In this document: positions 50,993 through 59,353 of the stretch, piece by piece
Layout of the letters: each line of letters starts with the position of its first letter
Numbering within the stretch: position 1 is the stretch's first letter
From: Rhodobacteraceae bacterium 63075
Lineage (GTDB): Bacteria; Pseudomonadota; Alphaproteobacteria; Rhodobacterales; Rhodobacteraceae
Assembly: GCA_003417655.1 (NCBI GenBank)
Contig: QVMW01000005.1
Location: 124,001-188,000, forward strand
Reading direction: 5' to 3'
Length of the DNA stretch: 64,000 nt
The notes under the pieces: generated by a model
Database searches by the model: none
Told to the model about the DNA's origin: nothing
Seen by the model: the letters and a program-made list of their open reading frames with translations, nothing else
Translations under genes and position numbers: made by a program

Positions 50993-51445
50993 TCAATCTT
51001 TCATGATTTCGTCGAGCCGGGCCTGCTCGTCGTCGCTCAGGCCCTCGCGGCTTTGCACCCGGCCCGCTGATCGTCCACGCAGATAAAGCCCCGCCGCGAT
51101 CAGGGCGAAGATGAACATCGCCGGGCCCGCATAGTAGAGAATGAGATTACTGCCGCCCCTGCGCGGAGTGAGCAGGACATACTCGCCATAGCGTGACACG
51201 ATGAAGTCGATCACCTCTTCATCGCTGTCTCCGGCTACGAGCCTCTCTCGCACCAGAAGACGAAGATCGCGCGCCAGTTCGGCATTGCTGTCGTCGATAT
51301 TCTCGTTGCGGCAGACAAGGCAGCGCAGGTCCTGGCTGAGCGCCCGCGCCCGCGCTTCGAGTTCGGGATCATCCAGCACCTCGTCGGGCTGCACCGCCCA
51401 GAGCGGCGCGGCGAGGAAAACAAGCAAAAAGACAAGCCGCTTCAT
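50993..51445 (-). CDS. ccmH: cytochrome c maturation protein CcmH (CycL/Ccl2)
   Basis: 150 residues. Signal peptide, periplasmic thiol-disulfide motif LRCLVCRNENIDDSNA with the CxxC that reduces apocytochrome c, then one membrane helix (about 102-122). It delivers reduced apocytochrome to the CcmF heme lyase. The ATG at 51445 overlaps the ccmF stop by 4 bases. Last gene of the ccmE-...-ccmF-ccmH series here. Confidence 0.94.
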   Translation of the reverse strand: MKRLVFLLVFLAAPLWAVQPDEVLDDPELEARARALSQDLRCLVCRNENIDDSNAELARDLRLLVRERLVAGDSDEEVIDFIVSRYGEYVLLTPRRGGSNLILYYAGPAMFIFALIAAGLYLRGRSAGRVQSREGLSDDEQARLDEIMKD

Positions 51446-53412
51446 TCCGCCGGCACCCCGCCGGACATGCGGTCCGTCTTTCGTGCACCGACACCGACAC
51501 GATAGCGTCTGTCGGAGAGGCTGAGCGCCCCGCCGAGCGCCATCAGGATCGCGCCGCCCCAGATCCAGTTTGCCAGGGGCTTGAAATAGGTCCTGACGGC
51601 CCATCCGCCTCCCTCCTGCGCATCGCCGACGACCACGTAGATGTCACGCAGAAAACCGCTGTCGATCGCCGCTTCGGTGGTCGGCATCCCGGCTACGGGA
51701 TAAACACGTTTTTCGGGGTAAAGCTGCGAGACAATCGCCCCCGAGCGCAGCACGGTGAAGGCACCTTGGGTCGAGAGATAGTTGGGCCCCTGAACATCCT
51801 CGACGCTGTCAAGGCGTATGGTGTAGCCGGCCAGCTCGAAACTATCGCCGTCCTGCATAACGCGGATGTCTTCCTGCTCCCAGGCCAGCAACCCGGCGAT
51901 CCCCATCATCGTGACACCGAGCCCCGCATGGGCAACGGACTTGCCCCAGTCGGCGCGTGGCAGCTTGCCGAGCCGCGCAAGCTTCTCGCCTTTTCGGCCC
52001 CGGCTGAGGAGGTCCGCAACCGCGCCGCCGATCAGCCACGCCCCGAGAAAGAGCCCGACGGGCCCGAGCGCGGAACGGCCACTTTGCAGCGCGAACGTCA
52101 GGGCTCCGACTGCCAGCGCAAACACAAAGACGACCTTGAGCTTGCCTGAGACACGGCTGAGCCTGCCCCGTTTCCATGGCAACATCGCCCCGAGCGGCAA
52201 GGCCAGCCCGAGCAGAACCATCAACGGCGTGAAAGAGGCGTTGAACCACGGCGCGCCAACCGAGAGCTTGCGGTCGAAGAACATCTCGCTGAAAAGCGGC
52301 CACATGGTTCCGATGAAGACGATGAAGGCCGAAACGGCCAGCAGGATATTGTTGAGCACGAGCGCGGATTCGCGGCTGACCATTGCGAAGACGCCCTTGG
52401 CCTCCATCGCGCGGGCGCGCACCGCGTAGAGCATCAGCGCCCCACCGGTGAAGACCCCGAGAATGAGCAGCAGGAAGACGCCGCGTTCCGGGTCAGTTGC
52501 GAAGGCGTGGACGGACGTGATGATCCCCGAGCGCGTGATGAAAGCGCCGAGCAGCGAGAAACCGAAGGCGATGATGGCCAGGAGCACCGTCCAGCTCTTG
52601 AGACTCTCGCGCTTCTCCACGACGACCGAGGAGTGCAGCAGCGCCACGGCCAGCAGCCAGGGCATGAAGCTCGCGTTCTCGACCGGATCCCAGAACCAGA
52701 ACCCGCCCCAGCCAAGCTCGTAATAGGCCCACCAGCTACCAAGTCCGATCCCGACAGTCAGAAAGACCCAGGCCGCCAGTGTCCAGGGGCGCACCCAGCG
52801 GCCCCAGGCGGCATCCACGCGCCCCTCGATCAGCGCCGCCACGGCGAAGGAAAAGGCCATCGAGAGGCCGACATATCCGAGGTAGAGAAACGGCGGATGA
52901 AAGGCCAGGCCCGGGTCTTGCAGAAGCGGGTTGAGGTCCTGCCCGTTGAGCGGCGCGGGATTGAGCCGCTCGAACGGGTTCGATGTGAAAAGGACAAAAG
53001 CCATGAACGCCGCGGTGATAGATCCCTGAACAGCGAGGATACGTGCCCTCAATGTCGGCGGGAGCCCACCGCCAAACCAGGCGGCCATTGCGCCGAAGAG
53101 CGTCAGGATCAGCACCCAGAGCAGCATCGAGCCCTCGTGGTTGCCCCAGACACCCGTGATCTTGTAGAGCATCGGCTTGGCCGTATGGGAGTTCAGCCAG
53201 ACCAGCTTGACCGAGAAGTCCGACACGACGAAGGCATATGTCAGCGCGGCGAAGGAAAACGCCGTAAGCAGGAAAAGGGCGTTGGCCCCCGGCTCGGAAA
53301 AGCGCATCCAGCCCGGCCAGCGCCTGGCCGCGCCGACAAGCGGCACGACAGTTTGCAGCAGAGCGACAATAAAGCCCATAACGAGCGCGAAGTGACCGAG
53401 TTCAGCTATCAT
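51442..53412 (-). CDS. ccmF: cytochrome c heme lyase subunit CcmF
   Basis: 656 residues from the ATG at 53412 (MIAELGHFALVMGF), the usual CcmF start. A longer in-frame start 20 codons upstream is rejected. About 15 membrane helices with the heme-handling WWD signature WGGFWFWDPVENASFMPW. It attaches heme to apocytochrome c with CcmH. It is separated from ccmE by the GTA endolysin and holin genes, an unusual arrangement. Confidence 0.95.
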   Translation of the reverse strand: MIAELGHFALVMGFIVALLQTVVPLVGAARRWPGWMRFSEPGANALFLLTAFSFAALTYAFVVSDFSVKLVWLNSHTAKPMLYKITGVWGNHEGSMLLWVLILTLFGAMAAWFGGGLPPTLRARILAVQGSITAAFMAFVLFTSNPFERLNPAPLNGQDLNPLLQDPGLAFHPPFLYLGYVGLSMAFSFAVAALIEGRVDAAWGRWVRPWTLAAWVFLTVGIGLGSWWAYYELGWGGFWFWDPVENASFMPWLLAVALLHSSVVVEKRESLKSWTVLLAIIAFGFSLLGAFITRSGIITSVHAFATDPERGVFLLLILGVFTGGALMLYAVRARAMEAKGVFAMVSRESALVLNNILLAVSAFIVFIGTMWPLFSEMFFDRKLSVGAPWFNASFTPLMVLLGLALPLGAMLPWKRGRLSRVSGKLKVVFVFALAVGALTFALQSGRSALGPVGLFLGAWLIGGAVADLLSRGRKGEKLARLGKLPRADWGKSVAHAGLGVTMMGIAGLLAWEQEDIRVMQDGDSFELAGYTIRLDSVEDVQGPNYLSTQGAFTVLRSGAIVSQLYPEKRVYPVAGMPTTEAAIDSGFLRDIYVVVGDAQEGGGWAVRTYFKPLANWIWGGAILMALGGALSLSDRRYRVGVGARKTDRMSGGVPAE

Positions 53413-53511
53413 GCCTTGTAGATAAACGCCAAAGCCCGCCGCGCCAATCCATTTCCGCGCGTCGAGCTTCACAATGTCGCGGGCAGCCCTGCCCGCACCC
53501 GTTTGCCGAAG

Positions 53512-54102
53512 CTACCGTCCCGGGGACGGGTTGGCGCGCCAGTCGTTCAGCGCGGCGTTCGCCTCGGGCTTGCCTGCCTGAATCGTCAGCGTTGCATCGC
53601 TGCCCGTCGCAGCATTGCCGGGCGCCGACGCGCCAGAAGGCAAGCCGTCCAGCATGATCATGTTGCGCGCCATGCGCGGCGTGTGTGCGAGCGTCTCGGC
53701 AAGCTGTCTTTGCAGCTCCTGGCCCTTCGCCTGGTGACGCGCACCAAAATAGAAGGACACGACGGCCCCGAGCAGCCACCAGAGCGGCTCGGGAACCAGG
53801 GCGATGCCCTGCATACGCTCGGCAAACCATACCGGATGCACCATCGCGGCGACGAAAAGCCCGATGGTTCCGAGCGCCATGAGCGGGCGCGGCAGGCGAT
53901 TGACCCCGTCCATGATCCTGTTGAAGAGGCTCTGCCTGGGCAGGGCAAATTCCTGCGCGAACTGTTCGAGCGCCGCTTCGCGCAGCCGCGCATCGCGCCA
54001 CGCGCCGGCCTCGGCATTCTCGCGGAACACTTCGGCGGTCTCCTTCACGACGTTGCGCCCGCCTCCGAAAATCATCGTCATCACGCGCTCCATCACCCCC
54101 AT
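53512..54102 (-). CDS. GTA-type three-helix holin
   Basis: 196 residues with a short basic start and central hydrophobic helices (about 73-92 and 105-125), matching the GTA holin family described for Rhodobacter gene transfer agents. It should form inner-membrane pores that let the endolysin reach the cell wall. The ATG 54102 has GAGAGGG 7 bases upstream and overlaps the endolysin stop by 10 bases. ccmF starts 99 bases downstream. The long polar C-terminal tail is typical of this family. Confidence 0.85.
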   Translation of the reverse strand: MGVMERVMTMIFGGGRNVVKETAEVFRENAEAGAWRDARLREAALEQFAQEFALPRQSLFNRIMDGVNRLPRPLMALGTIGLFVAAMVHPVWFAERMQGIALVPEPLWWLLGAVVSFYFGARHQAKGQELQRQLAETLAHTPRMARNMIMLDGLPSGASAPGNAATGSDATLTIQAGKPEANAALNDWRANPSPGR

Positions 54103-54704
54103 TGCGCGACCCTCTCGCGGAATTCGTCAGGGCTCATGTGATAACGCGGGCTGATGAACTCCTCCGCGCGCTTGATCCAGCCGCCCTTGCCGCCCGCGCG
54201 GCTGCGGGCATATTTCCGGCTTTCGGGGCGCTTGTCGGCGAGGCGGAAATAGTAGTTTCGCCGGGCGATTCCATAGGCATCGGCCAAGTGAGAGGGTGCC
54301 GCGTGTTCGGCCGCGCGCGCCGCCTCTATCGTCTGAGGGCCGATCACGCCGTCAACGGCAACGCGATGTCCCATCTGCCCGAGAAGCCGTTGCAGGATGC
54401 GAACGGCCCCGGAGCCCGCGTTGACATACATGTCGAAGACGCTCGCCTGAAGGACAGGGGGTAAATCTCCGATCCTGGGCCTGTCGAAATAGTGGCGCAC
54501 GAAGATGTCTACGGCCTGCGCGCGTGTAAGTCGGCGCACATCGGCCACGTCCACATCGCCGTCGCGATCCAGGTCGAGCCCGAGCCTGCGCATCGTGTGA
54601 ATGGTGACTCCGAAATTCGTCGCGCCGCCGGGATCATCGGGGTCGTTCACGAAGCCGCCCTCGCGGGCGACGATCTCTTCGGCGATCTCTTGAACGGATT
54701 TCAT
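54093..54704 (-). CDS. GTA-type endolysin (GH108 N-acetylmuramidase)
   Basis: 203 residues. Glycoside hydrolase 108 domain with the catalytic glutamate in AREGGFVNDPDDPGGATN (Glu15) and a C-terminal peptidoglycan-binding region (DGVIGPQTIEA onward). No signal peptide, so it needs the adjacent holin. In Rhodobacter capsulatus such an endolysin/holin pair, encoded away from the main GTA cluster, releases GTA particles. The ATG 54704 has GAGAGG just upstream. It sits inside the ccm cluster, 56 bases after ccmE. Confidence 0.87.
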   Translation of the reverse strand: MKSVQEIAEEIVAREGGFVNDPDDPGGATNFGVTIHTMRRLGLDLDRDGDVDVADVRRLTRAQAVDIFVRHYFDRPRIGDLPPVLQASVFDMYVNAGSGAVRILQRLLGQMGHRVAVDGVIGPQTIEAARAAEHAAPSHLADAYGIARRNYYFRLADKRPESRKYARSRAGGKGGWIKRAEEFISPRYHMSPDEFRERVAQWG

Positions 54705-54760
54705 TGCACCTCTCCACAAGTTGATGTGAAGAGCCTGTTTCAATCCGGTTAACGGGGACC

Positions 54761-55207
54761 TTAGCTACCGTTCGGCTCCTGATAGACGCCCTGCTCCTTG
54801 AGCGCGTCGACAACTTCGGTTGGCATGTATGTCTCGTCATGCTTGGCGAGAATCTCGGAAGCCACGAAGATGTTGTTCTCCAGCTTTCCAGTGCCGACCA
54901 TACCCTGGTTTTCCTCGAAAAGGTCCGGCAGGACGCCCCTGTAATGCACTTCGATGCTCTGGCCGCCATCGGTTACGCGAAAGCGCACGGTCTCGCCCTG
55001 CCCGCGCTTGAGGCTGCCCTCTTCGACCAGCCCGCCGATGCGGAACGTCTCGGTCGGCGGCGGCGGGCTTTCGACGACCTGGCTCGGCGAGCGGAAGAAA
55101 TTGATCCCGTCCTTCATGGCATAGCCGACCAGAACCGTCGAAACCACAAGCGCCAAGGCCGCCAGCAAAACAACCTGGATACGACGTTTCTTCTTCAAAC
55201 CCTTCAT
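54761..55207 (-). CDS. ccmE: periplasmic heme chaperone CcmE (CycJ)
   Basis: 148 residues. One N-terminal membrane anchor (about 10-30) and a periplasmic OB fold. The covalent heme ligand is the histidine of LAKHDETYMP. It passes heme to CcmF. It lies 20 bases downstream of argC on the same strand and is followed by the endolysin-holin pair, then ccmF-ccmH. Confidence 0.95.
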   Translation of the reverse strand: MKGLKKKRRIQVVLLAALALVVSTVLVGYAMKDGINFFRSPSQVVESPPPPTETFRIGGLVEEGSLKRGQGETVRFRVTDGGQSIEVHYRGVLPDLFEENQGMVGTGKLENNIFVASEILAKHDETYMPTEVVDALKEQGVYQEPNGS

Positions 55208-55227
55208 GCGATCACCTCTCAGGAGCG

Positions 55228-56256
55228 TCAGGGGAAGACCGGCACGGCCATCAGACCCGACGTCTCCTCTTCACCTAGCATGAGATTGGCATTCTGCAAG
55301 GCCTGGCCGCTGCTACCTTTTGTCAGGTTGTCGAGCGCGGCGACGATGATCGCACGCCCCTCGATCCTGTCGGGCGCGACCCCGATATGGCAGAAATTCG
55401 AGCCGCGCACATGGTGCGTGCTCGGCGTCTCGCCCATCGGCAGGACCTGGAGAAACGGCTCGGCGGCATAGCGGTTTTCAAACGTGGAATGAATAAGTTG
55501 CGCGTCGCCCTTCACGTAAACGGTTGCGAGAATACCCCGGTTCGCCGGGATCAGGTGCGGCGTGAACTGGACCTTCACCTCGCGCCCGGCGATCTTCGAA
55601 AACTCCTGGTCGAACTCACCCAGATGCCTGTGCGTGCCGCCGACGGCATAGGCGTTGTAGCCTTCGGAAAGCTCGGCGTGCAGCAGGTTTTCCTTCAGGC
55701 TCCGCCCGGCCCCCGAGACGCCGCACTTGAGATCGAGGATGATCTCGTCAAGATCGATCACCCCCGCTTCGATGAGCGGACGCAGCGCGAATTGCCCCGT
55801 TGCCGCGTTGCAGCCCGTCCCCGCCACGAGCCGCGCCTTGGCGATCTCATCGCGGTAGAACTCTGTCAGCCCGTAGACCGCCTCGCCCTGCACCTCCACA
55901 GCGCCATGCGGGTTGCCATACCATGTCTCGTAGGCCGCCGGATCGCGCAGGCGGAAATCGGCGGAGAGATCGACGATCTTCAGCTCCTTGGGCAGATTTC
56001 GGATCACTTCTTGGCTCGTCTTGTGCGGCAGCGCGCAGAAGCACAGGTCGATCTGCGCGAAATCTATCTCGTCGAAGCGCGTGAGCGCGAGCAGATCGAG
56101 ATGGCGCAGGTGCGGGAAGACATCCGCCATGCGCTGGCCAGCCTTCGAATGCGCGCCGAGCGCGACGATCTCATAGGCCGGATGCCCTGCCAGCAGCCGG
56201 ATAAGCTCCGCGCCCGTGTAGCCGGACGCGCCGAGAATCGCGATCTTGTGGGTCAT
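55228..56256 (-). CDS. argC: N-acetyl-gamma-glutamyl-phosphate reductase
   Basis: 342 residues, third step of arginine synthesis. Rossmann motif [14 protein letters not shown] at the N terminus, catalytic cysteine in [15 protein letters not shown], and the conserved [11 protein letters not shown] and [12 protein letters not shown] stretches. The ATG at 56256 has GAGAGG 6 bases before it. It sits between the MurI-like gene and ccmE on the same strand. Confidence 0.95.
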   Translation of the reverse strand: MTHKIAILGASGYTGAELIRLLAGHPAYEIVALGAHSKAGQRMADVFPHLRHLDLLALTRFDEIDFAQIDLCFCALPHKTSQEVIRNLPKELKIVDLSADFRLRDPAAYETWYGNPHGAVEVQGEAVYGLTEFYRDEIAKARLVAGTGCNAATGQFALRPLIEAGVIDLDEIILDLKCGVSGAGRSLKENLLHAELSEGYNAYAVGGTHRHLGEFDQEFSKIAGREVKVQFTPHLIPANRGILATVYVKGDAQLIHSTFENRYAAEPFLQVLPMGETPSTHHVRGSNFCHIGVAPDRIEGRAIIVAALDNLTKGSSGQALQNANLMLGEEETSGLMAVPVFP

Positions 56257-56310
56257 GGCAGACCTCTCTTTCAAACGTTCAGGTGGTTCTATAGCGAAGG
56301 CGAGCGAGGC

Positions 56311-57123
56311 TCAAGCCGCCTCGAATCCGGCCTCTCGTCGCAGGTGCTGGCGAGCACGCTCCGCCGCGCGCGCAGGGTCGCCCGTCGTCAGGAAACGGTC
56401 GTCCGCGCTCGCACCGCGCATCTCGGGATGGCGGCCGAGATAGGCCGCGAGGCTTTCGGCCACGTGGCGGGGCGGGCTCAGAACCGTCACACCGCCGCCG
56501 AGCGCATCGCGGAAGGTGTCTTCAAGCCCGGCCAGATGCCCGCAGCCGAGCACGGCGGCCTCGGGCTTTGGCATTCTTTCCAGCAATGCGGCGGCATGGT
56601 GCCTGACCATCTCTTCCGCCTCTGCACCGTCCCCGGCTTCCAGCGCAGCGCAAAGATCGCTGCAGGCCTCGGCCTCGACAGTCACGCCGATGGCCCGGAA
56701 CCCCAGCTCACGCTGAAACGCGCGGCTCGCGACGGTGGTGGCCGTGCCGAAGAGCGCCACGTTCGAAACGGCGCTCTCGCGCGGGCGGGTGTTGTCGCCC
56801 CAGTCGCGCCCCGTCAGCGCCTCGATGAGGGGCACGAACATGCCCAGAACGCGCTTGCCCCCGGGCACGCCCGCCTCCTGCATCCGCCGCAGCGCCGCGG
56901 CGCTCGCTGTTCCGCTGCCAAGGATCACGAGATCGCAGCCCGCATCCCAGAGCCGCGCGACGCCGGCTTTCGTCAAGGCGTGAATCTCGCCCTCGCTGCG
57001 CCCGTCACAGGGCGCATTGGCATCATCTGTGAGGTAATGTAGGGGCCAATCGGGCAGCCGCTCGCGAACCGCCTCGCGGATGGCGAGCCCGCCCAAGCCA
57101 CTGTCGAAAATGCCGATGGCCAT
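56311..57123 (-). CDS. aspartate/glutamate racemase-family protein lacking the first catalytic cysteine
   Basis: 270 residues with the MurI fold signatures: FDSGLGGLAI at the N terminus and VLGCGHLAGLE, holding the second catalytic cysteine, in the C-terminal half. The first catalytic cysteine, normally in ACNTAS, is replaced: the sequence reads LGSGTASA with Ser70. Classical two-base glutamate racemisation therefore looks impaired. It may be a changed enzyme, a regulator or a decaying murI. It lies 3 bases after plsC and 54 bases before argC. Confidence 0.8.
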   Translation of the reverse strand: MAIGIFDSGLGGLAIREAVRERLPDWPLHYLTDDANAPCDGRSEGEIHALTKAGVARLWDAGCDLVILGSGTASAAALRRMQEAGVPGGKRVLGMFVPLIEALTGRDWGDNTRPRESAVSNVALFGTATTVASRAFQRELGFRAIGVTVEAEACSDLCAALEAGDGAEAEEMVRHHAAALLERMPKPEAAVLGCGHLAGLEDTFRDALGGGVTVLSPPRHVAESLAAYLGRHPEMRGASADDRFLTTGDPARAAERARQHLRREAGFEAA

Positions 57124-57126
57124 GTG

Positions 57127-58014
57127 TCACGCGCCTTTCCTGCGGTGCTGCTCCTCGAATTCGAAGCCGTAATCGCTCGCGCAAATCGGCCTGCGGGACA
57201 ACTCATAGGTCGATTTGCGCAGGAAATCCATCATCGCCTTGCTGTCACCGCCGAAACCGTCGAGCGTCTCGCGCCCGATCGGCGCGCCGATGGCCACGTC
57301 CACCGGCGCATCCACCCGCTTTCTGAATTCCTTGATGAGCAGGCCCATCCGCAGGGTATAGTGCATGTGGCTCGCGATCTGAAACAGGCGACTGTTGTGC
57401 CCCTCGAAAAAGACCGGGACGACCGTGGCATTCGATTTCGAGATCATCCGCGCGGTGAAGGCGCGCCAGCCTGGGTCCATCGGCGTCTTGAAGGGCTTGG
57501 CCGCCGTGCTGACCGTGCCGCCGGGGAATATCCCGATCGCACCGCCCTGCCCGAGGTAATCAAGCGCGGTCTTTCGAGTCTCGAGATTGCCTTTCATCGC
57601 CTCTTTCGTCTCGTCGAAGGAGATCGGCAGGATCACCTCGTCGAGCTCGCGGGCCTTGCGGAAGACGCGGTGCGCGAGAATACGGAAATCGCCGCGCGTC
57701 TCGCTGAGCATGTGGCCCATCATCAGCCCGTCGAGAATCCCGTAGGGGTGGTTGGCGATGAGGATCAGCGGCCCCTCTGCGGGGATGTTCGACAGGCTCC
57801 CGCCAACCACGTTGAGCGAGAGCCCGTAGCGCTCGGCCATCACCGACCAGAAATCGCGCCCGCTGGCCACGTCGCGCTCATAGCCCTTGGCGCGCCTGAT
57901 CAGGCCGATCCGCCCCGTGGCGTTCTCCATCACCTTGATGAGCGCGCGCCCGCCGCGGCTCTGGGCGGAGTGTGAATAGGTTATGTCACGGGCGATATGT
58001 CTTTGTCGGGGCAT
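57127..58014 (-). CDS. lysophospholipid acyltransferase family protein (PlsC-like)
   Basis: 295 residues. The acyltransferase block has ANHPYGILDG (a His-x5-Asp variant of the NHx4D motif also seen in hemolysin-like acyltransferases) and IFPGGTVS as the substrate-binding motif. It probably acylates a lysolipid at the inner membrane, perhaps in ornithine lipid or phospholipid synthesis. The start is uncertain: ATG 58014 is chosen because the upstream extension enters the 140-bp duplicated segment. Its stop is 3 bases from the MurI-like start. Confidence 0.85.
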   Translation of the reverse strand: MPRQRHIARDITYSHSAQSRGGRALIKVMENATGRIGLIRRAKGYERDVASGRDFWSVMAERYGLSLNVVGGSLSNIPAEGPLILIANHPYGILDGLMMGHMLSETRGDFRILAHRVFRKARELDEVILPISFDETKEAMKGNLETRKTALDYLGQGGAIGIFPGGTVSTAAKPFKTPMDPGWRAFTARMISKSNATVVPVFFEGHNSRLFQIASHMHYTLRMGLLIKEFRKRVDAPVDVAIGAPIGRETLDGFGGDSKAMMDFLRKSTYELSRRPICASDYGFEFEEQHRRKGA

Positions 58015-58035
58015 CGCTGTCGTCTCTGGCCTGAA

Positions 58036-58175
58036 TTGCTTGCAGTTCATACGCCGCTTTCGCGGTAATGCAACGTCCATAGCTCAGGAATGTAACAGCA
58101 TGGCAAAACCGCCTACTCCGCTGCCTGGCTGTGTGGAGCCCCGCCGGCCCGGAACTGCGCCAGCAGCGCCTCCCG
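58036..58175 (+). repeat. 140-bp direct repeat, copy A
   Basis: Matches 59214-59353 base for base without gaps apart from 6 substitutions. Copy B includes the last 21 codons and stop of the indolepyruvate oxidoreductase gene, so copy A contains a detached remnant of that end (58113-58175, minus strand, ending in the same TAG). It marks the left border of an inserted segment. Confidence 0.9.
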
Positions 58176-58257
58176 GAGCCTCTGAACGCATCTTGAGCAC
58201 CACTCGGAACAGGGCAAGAGCGCCCTTAGAAAGTTTTTAAGTTCTCTGGGCTAGTCG

Positions 58258-58683
58258 ATGGTGATGGAAACAACAGCTCGAAACACCTTTTTGCAGACTC
58301 TGCTGATCGTACTGGCCGTACACGTCACGGCCTTCATGCTCTATCACCTGAGTGTCGGTTTTATCTTCGACATGCGGTTTGTCCACATAAGGCTTGAGCA
58401 CGAATGGCTGGGAACGGTCTACACTACCCTGCACCTTCTCGCTTTGTATGCACCCATCGGGGTTTTCGTCTGGATGGCCTTCACCAAGCGATACAACATT
58501 CCACTTCTGCTACTGGTGACTGTCGTCACGATGTACTGCTCAAACCACAGGCTCTATCCGCTCATGACGGCATTTCTTGTCGAAATTGGTCAATTCGAAA
58601 CCCAAGGCGAGTTCATCATGGGCAACATACCCGGCCTGGACCAGTATCCAGAATTTCAGTCGATGGAGATGTCGATGGAATAA
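58258..58683 (+). CDS. membrane protein of unknown function in the inserted segment
   Basis: 141 residues with three clear hydrophobic helices (about 12-34, 56-74, 80-100) and a polar, acidic C-terminal tail rich in Glu and Met. No family recognised. The ribosome site is weak, and ATG 58258 or ATG 58264 could be the start. It lies between the two copies of the 140-bp repeat, in DNA visibly richer in A and T than its surroundings, so it was probably acquired. Its 3' end overlaps the converging pseudogene by 28 bases. Confidence 0.6.
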   Translation: MVMETTARNTFLQTLLIVLAVHVTAFMLYHLSVGFIFDMRFVHIRLEHEWLGTVYTTLHLLALYAPIGVFVWMAFTKRYNIPLLLLVTVVTMYCSNHRLYPLMTAFLVEIGQFETQGEFIMGNIPGLDQYPEFQSMEMSME

Positions 58684-59039
58684 TCCCGAAAGAGAGACGG
58701 GAACGAACGCGACACGCCGATGGCAAATTCGATCTCGCCAGTTGTCCGGGCGGTAAAATCCCAGCTGCCAGATGACCGAAAACTACCTCGATACGAGCCG
58801 TGCCCATCATAAGAGCGGATGTCGATACCATAGGCACCGTCACCGGGATCTTAGTTTGCAGACCACGAGATTGTGTAACGATGCCCTGCCTCAACAAAGA
58901 CAGAAACGGTTTCGTAATTGTAACTGCCATCGCCAGTTTCAATTGTTGCGCTCGACTTACGGGGAAGCTGTGCAGGCTCTCTCACGAGGCTTTTGCGCAC
59001 AGCACCGGTAAGGGTCTTGGCCCTGAATTCATATTGCAT
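58656..59039 (-). pseudogene. beta-rich protein gene interrupted by an in-frame TAA
   Basis: From ATG 59039 (AAAGG 7 bases upstream) a frame codes for 62 residues, meets TAA at 58853-58851, and continues in the same frame for 64 more residues to a TGA at 58658-58656. Both halves look like one protein: VFVEAGHRYTISWSAN before the stop and DGAYGIDIRSYDGHGSYRG after it, alternating aromatic and Gly/Ser residues as in secreted beta-sandwich domains. No signal peptide is visible. Read as a nonsense-disrupted gene, although recoding of the TAA cannot be excluded. Confidence 0.6.
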
Positions 59040-59213
59040 CTTGGCACCTTTGCGTCCGCATGACAGGGGGCGCAAAGCACTCAGAAGCGGTTAACTTTTC
59101 CTGAGGCCATCGTACGGTCATTCGTTGCCGGAGCTGGTATGAACTCGAGACACTGGCCAGACGGGGGGTAGAGTCCGGTAGGGGGCAGAGCAGAATCTTA
59201 TCACAAGAGCTTC

Positions 59214-59353
59214 TTGCTTGCTGTTCATACGCCGCTTTCGCGGTAATGCAACGTCCATAGCTCAGGACTGTAACAGCGTGGCAAAATCGCCTACTCGGCT
59301 GCCTGGCTGTGTGGAGTCCCGCCGGCCCGGAACTGCGCCAGCAGCGCCTCCCG
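59214..59353 (+). repeat. 140-bp direct repeat, copy B (original)
   Basis: Right border of the inserted segment. Bases 59291-59353 are the real 3' end of the indolepyruvate oxidoreductase gene, so this is likely the original copy and 58036-58175 the duplicate (134 of 140 positions identical). Confidence 0.9.
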
